Of a stretch of DNA of 48,769 nucleotides, positions 19,366-28,698 are shown in pieces; the stretch's first letter is position 1; each line of letters opens with the position of its first letter. Below the pieces are notes generated by a model. It was not told the DNA's origin. It saw only the letters and a list, made by a program, of their open reading frames with translations, and made no database searches. The translations under genes and the position numbers were made by a program. The DNA is from an uncultured Prevotellaceae bacterium (GTDB taxonomy: Bacteria > Bacteroidota > Bacteroidia > Bacteroidales > Muribaculaceae), in NCBI GenBank assembly GCA_900316835.1, contig ONEL01000016.1, forward strand, positions 1 to 48,769, read 5' to 3'.

Positions 19366-21210
19366 TTAATATATCAATTTCTCGGTTCTCTTGGTGCCGT
19401 CATTCATTTCAGTTACAACAATATTAATACCTTTGAAAGGTGTAGCGCTCTCAAGGCCTGCAACATTATAATAGCGCACATTTTTAATGGCACGTGACGC
19501 GATGTTTTCAACTCCAGTTGTGGGATCGGAAGTCTCTGAAGCCTCAAGCATGTGGCCAATGTAGTTGTTTGCACCTGAGGCTGTTATTAATGAAGATGTT
19601 TCTTTCAATGAAATGGCAACTCGCATGGTGTAGAACTGGCCGTCCTTTAAAGTGGTGCCATTGTTGGCCCATGATGTATCGATTACCATGCTTTGCCCCT
19701 GATTGCCGTTGCGAGAAGCCTGAAGGACGCCTTCGCTTTCGTTCCAATAACCTGTTACATTAACGATTTGGTTGCTCTTGAGACTCACATTGTCGGTTAG
19801 GCTAATGGATTCAATATCGTAGTCATGCACTTCGTAATCACTGTATTGATAGTCGTTATATGTGAGATATGGATTAAGCTCAACATTGTTAAGGAAGCCT
19901 GTAAGCCCTATAATCGCATATCCTTTAGAATAATTTGAAAAAGGACTATTGGTCAGTTTAATCCAGTTGCCTTTACCATCGGTGAGGAAGGCGATGCCTT
20001 CGGAACTAACAATATCAGCTACAATTAATGAGTCGCTGATGTTGTAGCATTCACCGTCAACACCATTATTAACAATTTCAACAATAGTGAATGTGTTAAT
20101 TCTGTGTAGTAGCTTCATTGTCAATGAGCTATAATCACTCTTCAAGGTCAGCTTATAGATTCCGGGGTGATCGGCCTCAATCCATCCACACCCATTTTTA
20201 TATAGAGGTATTTCGTTACTCTCATTGCTCACTCCATGAACTTCTACAATATATGCTTTGTCTTCGCCGGAGCTGTAGGGATAATATGAACTCGCAGGAT
20301 TTCCATAGTTATCATAATATGTTATTAATAGTTTGTCGTCTTTTAAGAGGGTAACATTTCCTTCTTTTATGTCATGGTTGTTTCTTGGAGTTTTCAATGG
20401 ACTGCCATTTTTCATATACAAAGCATATTCTAAGCCATAGTTTAAGTCATTTCCTATTATGGCATATGTATGATACCATTCACTCCCCTCCTTATACCAA
20501 ATAGGATAAAGTTTTAAAGTTTTTAAGTCGTCGCTTACACCAATACCACTGAGTTGATCATCTTCAAGAATAATATTATAGTGGCCTGTCGTTGCACTTG
20601 GATCGGTTACCCTTACAAGATTGTAAGCATAATGATAATATTCGGTGTATTTTTTATCAAAGTCTTCCTGATAGTAGTAGTCGCTTGTGTTGTCATAATC
20701 GTTGGCAAACACATCAGAACCAAGTTTATAACCAAAAAGGTGGTGCTTTACTGTAAGCCAGCCATAGGAGCGAGGGTCCGGACCAATAGTTGAAATAACT
20801 TTCTTGCCAAGTCTTTCTTCCAAATCCTTACCATATATGTTAAAGGGCTCCCCGTAACAATTCAAATTTGGATTGTATTCAATCTCAATAGGATAAGGAT
20901 TATATTCATTACCATCAATATCTTGATCAGACCACGACCATTCTATAGAATGTTTTTTTTGGGCTATTTGTTGCCCATTGCTATTAAAATAAGTGTATTG
21001 CACATATTCACAATCAAGATTAAAATCATCAATCTTCTCGCCAAGAGAATTGATAAACTTCTTACTATAGGAGTGATAGCCACTTTCAGGTTCAGGATAA
21101 TAATAGTCTAAAAAACCTATAGGATCGTTGACTAAATACACATTGGTGGTAGCGTTGCTATAACCTACTAATGCCAAGAAAAAGGTTAGAGAGAATAAAA
21201 ATCTTTTCAT
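19366..21210 (-). CDS. Secreted protein of unknown function with a T9SS-type C-terminal tail
   Basis: 614 aa. The signal peptide MKRFLFSLTFFLALVGYSNA is followed by a Tyr/Asp/Asn-rich beta-type body with no family I recognise. A segment near 480-570 (VSLKSNQIVNVTGYWNESEG...) resembles an OB-like or carbohydrate-binding beta domain only loosely. The last ~50 residues (VRYYNVAGLESATPF, GINIVVTEMNDGTK) are nearly identical in pattern to the tail of the protein at 1578-3476 and fit a T9SS sorting domain. It lies between the 6S-like RNA and the rocD-tail copy, inside the interval bounded by the 40-bp direct repeats. It is more AT-rich than its neighbours, which may mean recent acquisition. Confidence 0.75.
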   Translation of the reverse strand: MKRFLFSLTFFLALVGYSNATTNVYLVNDPIGFLDYYYPEPESGYHSYSKKFINSLGEKIDDFNLDCEYVQYTYFNSNGQQIAQKKHSIEWSWSDQDIDGNEYNPYPIEIEYNPNLNCYGEPFNIYGKDLEERLGKKVISTIGPDPRSYGWLTVKHHLFGYKLGSDVFANDYDNTSDYYYQEDFDKKYTEYYHYAYNLVRVTDPSATTGHYNIILEDDQLSGIGVSDDLKTLKLYPIWYKEGSEWYHTYAIIGNDLNYGLEYALYMKNGSPLKTPRNNHDIKEGNVTLLKDDKLLITYYDNYGNPASSYYPYSSGEDKAYIVEVHGVSNESNEIPLYKNGCGWIEADHPGIYKLTLKSDYSSLTMKLLHRINTFTIVEIVNNGVDGECYNISDSLIVADIVSSEGIAFLTDGKGNWIKLTNSPFSNYSKGYAIIGLTGFLNNVELNPYLTYNDYQYSDYEVHDYDIESISLTDNVSLKSNQIVNVTGYWNESEGVLQASRNGNQGQSMVIDTSWANNGTTLKDGQFYTMRVAISLKETSSLITASGANNYIGHMLEASETSDPTTGVENIASRAIKNVRYYNVAGLESATPFKGINIVVTEMNDGTKRTEKLIY

Positions 21211-21299
21211 ATTACGTGATTTTTTTTGGTGCCCTTTAGCCTCCCTAATCGGGGCTGTTAAAAAATGTATAAAAAGAATCGTGGAGGTTTGTTTTGTTT

Positions 21300-21523
21300 A
21301 TTGCTTACGAGGCTTCGGCATGCCCACACCACAAATAAACAGTACCCCCCCACGACACACCGATATACAGAATCCCGAATACCGGGACAGAGTATAGGCA
21401 CGTACGCGTGTGTTAACTGCATATCCTTGTGGTGTGAAATTTTGCCGAATTTCGTAAACAGGATAAGCAAAAACGCTTCTTTATGTCTTCCAGCAAGAAC
21501 TTTAAGTTAAAAACTTGCAGGAA
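21300..21523 (-). ncRNA. ssrS: Long-hairpin structured RNA, probably 6S RNA
   Basis: The minus strand folds into one long interrupted hairpin. Perfect stems are: TTACGA 21305-21310 with 21452-21457; TTCGGCA 21314-21320 with 21443-21449; CACACCACAA 21325-21334 with 21427-21436; CAGT 21340-21343 with 21416-21419; ACACAC 21355-21360 with 21408-21413; TATAC 21364-21368 with 21392-21396; and TCCCG 21373-21377 with 21383-21387. An open bubble in the middle (about 21344-21354 and 21414-21426) gives the shape of 6S RNA, which mimics an open promoter and binds RNA polymerase. The core is about 180 nt, as expected. A TATATTTG element lies 7 nt upstream of the proposed 5' end. The exact ends, and the class itself, rest on structure and not on a model search. 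Confidence 0.62.
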
Positions 21524-21529
21524 TTGTTG

Positions 21530-21537
21530 CAAATATA
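21530..21537 (-). promoter_or_regulatory. -7 promoter element of the 6S-like RNA
   Basis: TATATTTG on the minus strand, an exact consensus match. It would start transcription near 21523. It could also feed the cargo gene at 21210 by readthrough. Confidence 0.6.
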
Positions 21538-21718
21538 CTATAATTTTTTGAATTAAACGAAATTACATATTGAAAATACATTTTAGGCTTGTGTAACTGA
21601 CAAACGTAAATGAAAACAACATTAGCAGGCAGTGTAAATTAAAAGCGATGAGAGAAGCTTCGCCTGTGTGTACTTTTTTGAAAAGCTTATGCTTCACATC
21701 ACCTAAGGTGAAAAGAGA

Positions 21719-21760
21719 TAAAAAAAGTGGGTCAGAAAACATTTCCGTTTCCCGACCCAC
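21719..21760 (-). terminator. Terminator of rocD
   Basis: On the minus strand GTGGGTC (21760-21754) pairs with GACCCAC (21733-21727), with further pairing of GGAAAC and GTTTTC inside. Seven to eight T residues follow. It sits 27 nt after the rocD stop. Confidence 0.85.
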
Positions 21761-21786
21761 ATGATTGTGGATTATAATAAAAGTTA

Positions 21787-23079
21787 TTATTCCGACATTT
21801 CCTCAAATGTTCTCTTGATGATGTCGATAGCTTGGAGGATTTCCTCCTTAGTGATGCACAAGGGAGGTGCGAAGCGGATGATGTGGTCGTGAGTGGGTTT
21901 CGCCAGCAGTCCGTTGTCGCGCAGTTTCAGGCAGATGTCCCATGCTGTCTTGCCCTCGATGGGCTTAGTGACGATGGCATTGAGCAAGCCACGACCGCGC
22001 ACTTGCACGATAAATGGTGAGTTGATCTTGTTGATGCCTTCACGGAAAATCTTACCCATCTTCTCGGCATTCTGTGTTAGCTTCTCGTCCTTAACAACCT
22101 TGAGTGCCTCGATGGCTACACGAGCTGCCAGTGGGAAGCCACCAAAGGTTGAGCCGTGCTCGCCGGGCTTGATGTTGAGCATGATGTCGTCGTCGGCAAG
22201 GCAAGCCGAAACGGGAAGTACACCACCACCCAGAGCTTTACCCAGGATAACGATATCGGGGCGGATGCCGTCGTGCATCGAGCACAGCATCTTACCGGTG
22301 CGGGCAATACCGGTCTGTACCTCGTCGGCAATGAAAAGCACGTTGTGCTCGTGGCACAGGTCGAAGCATTTCTTCAGGTAGCCATCGTCGGGGACAAAGA
22401 CACCAGCTTCGCCCTGGATGGGCTCAGCGATGAAGGCGCACACCTCGTCGCCATATTTTTCAAGGGCTTTCTTCAGTGCCTCAGGGTCATTGTAGGGGAT
22501 GCGAATGAAACCTGGAGTGAGTGGTCCATAGTCGGCAAACGAGCTTGGGTCGTCGCTCATGGTGATGATGGTCACGGTGCGGCCATGGAAGTTACCCTCG
22601 CAGCAAATTATTTTAATCTTATCGTTAGGTATACCTTTCTTCACGGCACCCCAGCGGCGAGCAAGTTTAAGGGCTGTCTCCACGCCCTCGGCGCCAGTGT
22701 TCATGGGCAGCACCTTGTCATAGCCAAAGTACTGGTGCATGAATTTCTCATACTCGCACAAGCAGTCGTTGTAGAAAGCACGCGAGGTGAGGCACAGCTT
22801 GCTGGCTTGGTCCTTGAGGGCCTTAATGATGCGTGGGTGGCAATGTCCCTGGTTTACGGCACTGTAGGACGACAGGAAGTCGAAGTACTTGTTGCCCTCA
22901 ACGTCCCACACGTACACGCCCTTGCCTTTCTTCAAGACCACGGGCAGTGGGTGGTAGTTGTGAGCTCCGTAACGGTCTTCCATAGCCATGCATTTCTTGC
23001 TAGCTTCGCCAATTACGTTTTTCTTCTTTGGAGTTGCTTTTTTAGTAGTAGTTGGTTTAGTTTTTTTGGTTGTTGCCAT
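21787..23079 (-). CDS. rocD: Ornithine-oxo-acid transaminase
   Basis: 430 aa class III PLP aminotransferase that converts ornithine and 2-oxoglutarate to glutamate semialdehyde, linking arginine and proline metabolism. Seen: [46 protein letters not shown] and the PLP lysine in ILGKALGGG. The pattern fits RocD better than ArgD/acetylornithine aminotransferase. The first ~20 residues are an unusual Lys/Thr-rich tail ([20 protein letters not shown]) before the normal start of the fold. Single gene with its own promoter and terminator. Its last 40 bp recur at 19267-19306. Confidence 0.93.
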   Translation of the reverse strand: MATTKKTKPTTTKKATPKKKNVIGEASKKCMAMEDRYGAHNYHPLPVVLKKGKGVYVWDVEGNKYFDFLSSYSAVNQGHCHPRIIKALKDQASKLCLTSRAFYNDCLCEYEKFMHQYFGYDKVLPMNTGAEGVETALKLARRWGAVKKGIPNDKIKIICCEGNFHGRTVTIITMSDDPSSFADYGPLTPGFIRIPYNDPEALKKALEKYGDEVCAFIAEPIQGEAGVFVPDDGYLKKCFDLCHEHNVLFIADEVQTGIARTGKMLCSMHDGIRPDIVILGKALGGGVLPVSACLADDDIMLNIKPGEHGSTFGGFPLAARVAIEALKVVKDEKLTQNAEKMGKIFREGINKINSPFIVQVRGRGLLNAIVTKPIEGKTAWDICLKLRDNGLLAKPTHDHIIRFAPPLCITKEEILQAIDIIKRTFEEMSE

Positions 23080-23144
23080 AGTTAGTTAATTTTATAGTGA
23101 AAATGTGCAATTTAGACAATATGTGTTTTTTTTGTGTGATTGTG

Positions 23145-23177
23145 CAAATATAATTCTTTTTTGCCGAAATATTCAAA
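23145..23177 (-). promoter_or_regulatory. Promoter of rocD
   Basis: On the minus strand: TTTG (23174-23177), 21 nt, TATATTTG (23145-23152). Both elements are exact, at near-ideal spacing, about 65 nt before the ATG. Confidence 0.75.
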
Positions 23178-23301
23178 TTTTTTAGCCATAATGTAGTACA
23201 ATTTATGTTAAAGTCATGCGATGAGGTTACATTTTTTCTTGTAGTCTGGATTTTTTTGAGTTTTTGAACCTCGGGAGAGTGAGAAATTCACTAAAAATTA
23301 C

Positions 23302-23309
23302 TAACTTTG
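23302..23309 (+). promoter_or_regulatory. -7 promoter element of parC (TAACTTTG)
   Basis: Exact TAnnTTTG match 21 nt before the ATG at 23331, predicting a very short 5' UTR. It overlaps the TTG at 23307 that would extend the frame, so the ATG is the better start. Confidence 0.6.
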
Positions 23310-23330
23310 TCGATTAATTGCCAATATTCT

Positions 23331-26096
23331 ATGAGCAAAGAAGAAAATAAACCACAGCCGTTGAGTGAAGACGAGGTTACACCAGTCGAGCAGCAAGGTT
23401 CTGAACAAGAAGTTCAGTCAACAGCTGGTGGCGCCACAGCCCTTCCTGGCGAGGCCACTAACCATGACGGGGAGGTGGACCAGCCTGTTCACACGGTTTC
23501 CAAAGATAAGAAATTGAGGCTCACAGGCATGTACGAGAACTGGTTTATCGACTATGCCAGCTACGTGATACTGGAGCGTGCCATTCCGCACATTGAGGAT
23601 GGTCTCAAACCTGTGCAGCGACGCATCCTGCACGTGATGAAGGAAAGCGACGACGGACATTATACTAAGGTGGCTGGAATCGTGGGCGACACCATGCACT
23701 ATCACCCTCATGGCGACGCGTCGATAGGCGACGCTCTGGTGCAACTGGGGCAGAAGGAACTGCTCATCGACACGCAGGGTAACTGGGGTAATATTCTCAC
23801 CGGCGATGGTGCGGCGGCACCTCGTTACATCGAGGCGCGACTGAGCGAGTTTGCGCTAGAGGTAGCCTTCGATAGCAAGGTGACCGACTGGACTCTGAGC
23901 TACGACGGACGCAACCGCGAGCCCATCACCTTGCCAGTGAAGTTCCCGTTGCTGCTGGCACAGGGTGCCGAGGGTATTGCCGTGGGGCTCTCATGCAAAA
24001 TCCTGCCTCACAATTTCAACGAAATCCTAGATGCTGCAGTGAGCTACCTCAAGGGCGAGGAGTTTCATCTCTACCCCGATTTCCCCACTGGTGGCTATGT
24101 CGACGTCAACAACTACCGCGATGGAGAGCGTGGTGGAAACGTGCGTGTGCGCACCAAGATTGAGAAAGTTGATAACAAGACGCTGCTGGTCAAGGATTTG
24201 CCCTATGGAAAAACTACCAGCACTCTCATCGACTCAATTCTGCGTGCCGCCGAGAAAGGCAAGATTAAGATAAAGAAGGTGGAGGACAACACCTCGTCAT
24301 CGGCCGAGATTATTGTCACTCTACAGCCAGGCACGTCGAGCGATAAGGCCATCGATGCCCTATATGCCTTCAGCGACTGCGAGACCAGCGTCTCGCCCAA
24401 CATTTGCGTTATCAAGGACGAGAAGCCACAGTTCCTCACTGCCACTCACTTGTTGCAATTCAGTGTTGACCACACCAAGGACATCTTGCGACGTGAGTTG
24501 GAAATCCAGCGTCAGGACACAATGGAGTCGCTATTCTTTGCTTCGCTCGAGAAAATCTTTATCGAGGAACGCATCTACAAGGATCGTGGCTATGAGCAAG
24601 CCCGCGACGAGGATGCCGCTGTGCGTCACATCGACAAGCGCCTCGACCCATTCAAGCCACAGTTCTACCGCGCCATCACGCGCGACGACATCTTGCGCTT
24701 GATGGAGATAAAAATGAAACGCATCGTCAAGTTCAATAGCGACAAGGCCGACAATTACATCGCAATGCTAAATGAGCGCCTCAGCGATATTGATTACAAG
24801 CTCGCTCACCTGGTGGAACACACCATCGAGTGGTATGAGAACTTGAAGAAGAAATATGGTCATCTGCATCCACGTCGCACAACCATTCGCGACTTCGACA
24901 CAATCGTGGCAAGCAAGGTGGCAGAGGCCAACGAGAAACTTTATATCAATCGCCAGGAAGGCTTCATTGGCACCGGACTCAAGAAGGACGAGTACGTGTG
25001 CAACTGTAGCGACATCGACGATATCATGGTGTTCTACAAGGACGGCAAGTACAAGGTCATTAAGGTTGCCGACAAGATTTATGTAGGCAAGAACGTGATG
25101 TATGTGGGGGTGTATAAGCGCAACGACACACGCACCATCTTTAATGCCATCTATACCGACGGGCGGGGTGGCACTACCTACATGAAACGATTTGCCCTAA
25201 CAGGTGTTACACGCGACAAGGAATATGACCTCACGCAGGGCAAGCCAGGTTCTAAGGTGCTGTGGTTCACTGTAAATCCCAACGGCGAGGCCGAGGTGCT
25301 CAGAATTACTCTCAAGCCCAAGAAACACTTGCGGGTACTACAATTTGACGTAGACCTTGCCGACCTTGCTATAAAGGGCAAGACCGCACGTGGCAACATG
25401 GTGACAAAGAACGAGATACATCGCATCACGCTCAAGGAGCACGGGCGTAGTACCCTGGGCGACCGCGAGGTGTGGTTCGACCAGGATATCTTGCGTCTCA
25501 ACTACGAGGGACATGGCGTCTCGCTTGGTAAATTTGCCGGCGACGACCGCATCCTTGTCATCATGCGCAATGGCGACTTCTACACCACAAGCAGCGAGGC
25601 TACCAACCACTACGAGGAGGGTATCTTGCGCATCATGAAATATGATCGCAACCTGGTGTGGACGGCTGTGCTATATGACGCCGATCAGGGATATGTTTAC
25701 CTCAAGCGCTTCACGCTCGACGACACTAGCAAGAAGCAGCGATTCCTTGGCGAGAATCCCGAGTCACGGCTCTTGCTGCTCACAAGCGAGAAGTATCCAC
25801 GGCTGGAGGTTAAATTTGGAGGCGACGACAGTGTGCGTGAGCCCATGGTGATTGATGCCGAGGAATTTATCGCTGTCAAGAGCATTCATGCCAAGGGCAA
25901 GCGTGTGTCGAATTTTAATGTGGGTACCGTTACCGAACTCGAGCCACGCATTGTGGAAGAAGAACCGCAAGAACCAGTAGAACCCCTTGAGGTGGATGAG
26001 GAAATGGATAATAACTCACTAATCGACCAACAAGAGGTTCGCGACAAGCTCACTGGACAAACGCGGCTCTTCGAGGAAGACGAAAATGAAATTTAG
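23331..26096 (+). CDS. parC: DNA topoisomerase IV subunit A
   Basis: 921 aa breakage-reunion subunit of topoisomerase IV, which unlinks daughter chromosomes with ParE. After an acidic, probably disordered N-terminus of about 65 residues, the Bacteroidetes ParC start MYENWFIDYASYVILERA appears. Then follow PHIEDGLKPVQRRIL, YHPHGDASIG, and the catalytic tyrosine in AAPRYIEARLSE. The C-terminal domain is a beta-pinwheel-like region without a strong GyrA box. The acidic tail is also low complexity. It has its own promoter and overlaps the next gene by 11 nt. Confidence 0.94.
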   Translation: MSKEENKPQPLSEDEVTPVEQQGSEQEVQSTAGGATALPGEATNHDGEVDQPVHTVSKDKKLRLTGMYENWFIDYASYVILERAIPHIEDGLKPVQRRILHVMKESDDGHYTKVAGIVGDTMHYHPHGDASIGDALVQLGQKELLIDTQGNWGNILTGDGAAAPRYIEARLSEFALEVAFDSKVTDWTLSYDGRNREPITLPVKFPLLLAQGAEGIAVGLSCKILPHNFNEILDAAVSYLKGEEFHLYPDFPTGGYVDVNNYRDGERGGNVRVRTKIEKVDNKTLLVKDLPYGKTTSTLIDSILRAAEKGKIKIKKVEDNTSSSAEIIVTLQPGTSSDKAIDALYAFSDCETSVSPNICVIKDEKPQFLTATHLLQFSVDHTKDILRRELEIQRQDTMESLFFASLEKIFIEERIYKDRGYEQARDEDAAVRHIDKRLDPFKPQFYRAITRDDILRLMEIKMKRIVKFNSDKADNYIAMLNERLSDIDYKLAHLVEHTIEWYENLKKKYGHLHPRRTTIRDFDTIVASKVAEANEKLYINRQEGFIGTGLKKDEYVCNCSDIDDIMVFYKDGKYKVIKVADKIYVGKNVMYVGVYKRNDTRTIFNAIYTDGRGGTTYMKRFALTGVTRDKEYDLTQGKPGSKVLWFTVNPNGEAEVLRITLKPKKHLRVLQFDVDLADLAIKGKTARGNMVTKNEIHRITLKEHGRSTLGDREVWFDQDILRLNYEGHGVSLGKFAGDDRILVIMRNGDFYTTSSEATNHYEEGILRIMKYDRNLVWTAVLYDADQGYVYLKRFTLDDTSKKQRFLGENPESRLLLLTSEKYPRLEVKFGGDDSVREPMVIDAEEFIAVKSIHAKGKRVSNFNVGTVTELEPRIVEEEPQEPVEPLEVDEEMDNNSLIDQQEVRDKLTGQTRLFEEDENEI

Positions 26097-26985
26097 TTTT
26101 TTTATTATGAGTTTTAAAGAGTCAAACGCAAGGCTAATGGCAGTAACATTAATAATGTTGCTCACGGCTTGTGCGGTCATGGCTCAAGATGCTGACACTA
26201 AGCCGCTGAGACCTGTGGCAAGCATGTTTACTGCCGACGTGGGTCATGCCAGCGTGCTCGACTCTTATATATCGCCCATCACCTATGTCGGCACGGCAGT
26301 GAGGCTTGGATGTGAAGCACAGCAAGCCACAGGATTTAGTCCGGAGCATTGGACACGCCAGCTCGACCTGGGTGTGAACTACAGCAACACTCACAATCCC
26401 GCCGGCAACCATACCATGCATGCTCTCATGATTGATGCGCGGTGGGGAATGATGCACCGCTGGCGCAATGTGCTTGCGCAAGGCTTGCAGCTCATGGCGG
26501 GTGGCTCAACGCAACTCTCGGGCGGGGCTCTCTATAATGCCAACAATAGCAACAATGTGGTCTCGGCTCGTGTGCACTGGAGCCTAGGGTTCATGGGGCA
26601 AGCAGTCTACAACACCCACATCAAGCGTCTTCCTATCACCATCCGCTACCAGGTCACGGTGCCTGTGGCGGGTGTGTTTTTTTCGCCCGACTACGATGAG
26701 GCTTACTATGAGATATACTTGGGTAATCACAGCAATCTCGCCCACTTTGGGTGGTGGGGGAACCGCTTCGACATGGAGAACCTGCTAGCTGCCGACCTGC
26801 ACTTGGGGAGCACCATTTTGCGCATTGGCTACCGCAATCGCATCGCCTCATCGTGGATTAACAACATCAACTGCCGCGACATTAGCCATAGCCTGGTGCT
26901 GGGCATTGGCGGGGAATTCATGAGTGTGGGACACAAGAAGCGCACTCAGCCTGCGACTAACATAATTTCATCCATCTATCAATGA
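26086..26985 (+). CDS. DUF3316-like exported protein
   Basis: 299 aa from the ATG at 26086; an ATG at 26107 (MSFKESNARLM) is an equally good start. A signal peptide ends near CAVMAQ. The mature part has alternating beta strands and a PITYVGTAVRLGCEA segment that fits the Bacteroidetes DUF3316 family, possibly an outer-membrane barrel. Function unknown. It overlaps both parC (11 nt) and the next peptidase gene (4 nt), so it is translationally tied into the parC unit. Confidence 0.65.
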   Translation: MKFSFFIMSFKESNARLMAVTLIMLLTACAVMAQDADTKPLRPVASMFTADVGHASVLDSYISPITYVGTAVRLGCEAQQATGFSPEHWTRQLDLGVNYSNTHNPAGNHTMHALMIDARWGMMHRWRNVLAQGLQLMAGGSTQLSGGALYNANNSNNVVSARVHWSLGFMGQAVYNTHIKRLPITIRYQVTVPVAGVFFSPDYDEAYYEIYLGNHSNLAHFGWWGNRFDMENLLAADLHLGSTILRIGYRNRIASSWINNINCRDISHSLVLGIGGEFMSVGHKKRTQPATNIISSIYQ

Positions 26986-27992
26986 AGAAGTTACTACACA
27001 TATTATTAATAATACTGGCAGTATTGCCACTGACATCGTGCCACGACCAACCCGAGTGGAAAGATGATGCCCTTGGCAACTTTGATGCTCTGTGGTCGAT
27101 ACTCGACGAGCACTATTGCTTCTTCTCTTATAAAGACGTGGACTGGCAAGAGGTGCGCACGCGCTATCGTGCCAAGATTCACAAGGATATCACGAGTCGC
27201 GAACTCTTTGAGCTGTGTAGCGATATGCTAAAGGAATTGCAGGATGGTCACACTAATCTAATATCCTCTTATGACGTGTCGCGTTACTGGATTTGGGAAC
27301 AATATCCGGTAAACTATGATGAGCGGCTCATCGACGAGCATTACCTTAATTTTAACTATCATCGCGCCAGTGGCATTAAATATCAAATTCTTAGCAACAA
27401 CTACGCCTACATGTACTATGGCGACTTCGCCAGCGGCATTGGCGATGGTAATCTCGATGTGATATTCAATAGCATTGCTCCAAGCGATGGGCTGGTGATT
27501 GACGTGCGCAGCAATGGTGGCGGCTATCTCACTAACGTGGAAACACTGGTGGGGCGGTTCATCGACGAGCGCATCTACGCAGGCTCTATACAGCACAAGA
27601 CGGGACCTGCCCACAACGACTTCTCCTCTCCCTACGACTACTATTTTGAGCCGGCGCGAGGGCGAGTGCATTACAACAAGCCAGTGGTAGTACTGGCCAA
27701 TCGTGGTTCTTTTAGCGCTACTAACAATTTCGTCTCTATCATGAAATCGTTGCCTAATGTCACGGTGGTTGGAGACGTGACAGGTGGAGGCTGTGGACTG
27801 CCATTCACCAGCGAGTTGCCCAACGGCTGGAGCATACGCTTCTCGGCTGCACCCATCACGGGACCCGATGGCGAGTTGACGGAGTTTGGTGTGGAACCCG
27901 ATGTGAGAGTCGACATGACCGAGGCCGACGTGGCGCAAGGGCGCGACACTATCCTTGAAAAAGCTTTTGAAATACTTAAAAATAAGAAATAA
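26982..27992 (+). CDS. S41 family (C-terminal processing) peptidase, lipoprotein
   Basis: 336 aa. The lipoprotein signal has lipobox LTSC with Cys20. The S41 core includes DGLVIDVRSNGGGYL and the nucleophile Ser243 in ANRGSFSATN, followed by VVGDVTGGGCGLP. No PDZ domain is visible, unlike CtpA/Prc, so it belongs to the shorter lipid-anchored S41 group common in Bacteroidetes. It probably works at the cell envelope. The ATGA overlap with the DUF3316-like gene suggests a joint role, but the substrate is unknown. Confidence 0.85.
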   Translation: MKKLLHILLIILAVLPLTSCHDQPEWKDDALGNFDALWSILDEHYCFFSYKDVDWQEVRTRYRAKIHKDITSRELFELCSDMLKELQDGHTNLISSYDVSRYWIWEQYPVNYDERLIDEHYLNFNYHRASGIKYQILSNNYAYMYYGDFASGIGDGNLDVIFNSIAPSDGLVIDVRSNGGGYLTNVETLVGRFIDERIYAGSIQHKTGPAHNDFSSPYDYYFEPARGRVHYNKPVVVLANRGSFSATNNFVSIMKSLPNVTVVGDVTGGGCGLPFTSELPNGWSIRFSAAPITGPDGELTEFGVEPDVRVDMTEADVAQGRDTILEKAFEILKNKK

Positions 27993-27994
27993 CT

Positions 27995-28669
27995 ATGGAA
28001 ATTACTCCCATCGCCACATTCCACTCGCCGTTTAAGGACAAGTTTGGCATTCCACGCCAAAGTGGGCTTGTGAGCGAGCTGGAGGGACACATCATTTTCT
28101 TGCCCGAGTTCCGCAATGCCGACGCTTTGCGAGGGCTGGAGAATTTTGACCACTTGTGGCTTATTTGGGAATTCTCGGCCAACAAGCACGAGGCCACCAG
28201 TCCCACAGTGCGACCACCACGGCTGGGAGGCAACGCTAGGGTAGGGGTATATGCCACACGCTCACCCTATCGCCACAACCGGTTGGGACTCTCGGCTGTG
28301 AAACTAACGGCAATAGAACTCGACACAAAGCAAGGACCGGTGTTGCATGTGGAGGGCGCCGACTTAATGGACGGCACGCCCATCTACGACATTAAGCCCT
28401 ATGTGGCCTATGCCGATAGCTATCCCCAGGCACGTAGCGGTTTTGTCGACACCACTCAATGGCAAGAGCTTGAGGTTGAGATACCACAAGAGGTAGCGCG
28501 TCAGTTCACCAGCCAGCAACTCGCGGCACTGCGCCACACTCTAGCCCTCGACCCCCGGCCACACTACCACAACAGCGCCACTAAGGTCTATGGCATGCGC
28601 TACCTTGACCGCGACATCCACTTCAGGGTGGAGGGTAATAAACTGACAGTGATAAATGAAAATAAATAA
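27995..28669 (+). CDS. trmO: tRNA (N6-threonylcarbamoyladenosine(37)-N6)-methyltransferase TrmO
   Basis: 224 aa SAM-dependent enzyme that methylates t6A37 of threonine tRNAs (older name TsaA/YaeB). Seen: FHSPFKDKFGIPRQSGL, LENFDHLWLIWEF, the SAM-binding part VGVYATRSPYRHNRLGLS, and the extended C-terminal part with DIKPYVAYAD. It starts 2 nt after the peptidase stop, so it is co-transcribed. Confidence 0.93.
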   Translation: MEITPIATFHSPFKDKFGIPRQSGLVSELEGHIIFLPEFRNADALRGLENFDHLWLIWEFSANKHEATSPTVRPPRLGGNARVGVYATRSPYRHNRLGLSAVKLTAIELDTKQGPVLHVEGADLMDGTPIYDIKPYVAYADSYPQARSGFVDTTQWQELEVEIPQEVARQFTSQQLAALRHTLALDPRPHYHNSATKVYGMRYLDRDIHFRVEGNKLTVINENK

Positions 28670-28698
28670 AATTATAATCTATAACAATTTTTACACCC

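Noticed and set aside
21258..21470. 70-codon minus-strand frame over the 6S-like RNA
   Set aside because: The sequence is explained by nested stems, and the translated product shows no domain or credible start.
22156..23085. 309-codon open frame antisense to rocD
   Set aside because: It is the complement of a well-supported enzyme gene with no family signal of its own. The similar long antisense frames over cydA, gyrB and ispH were rejected for the same reason.
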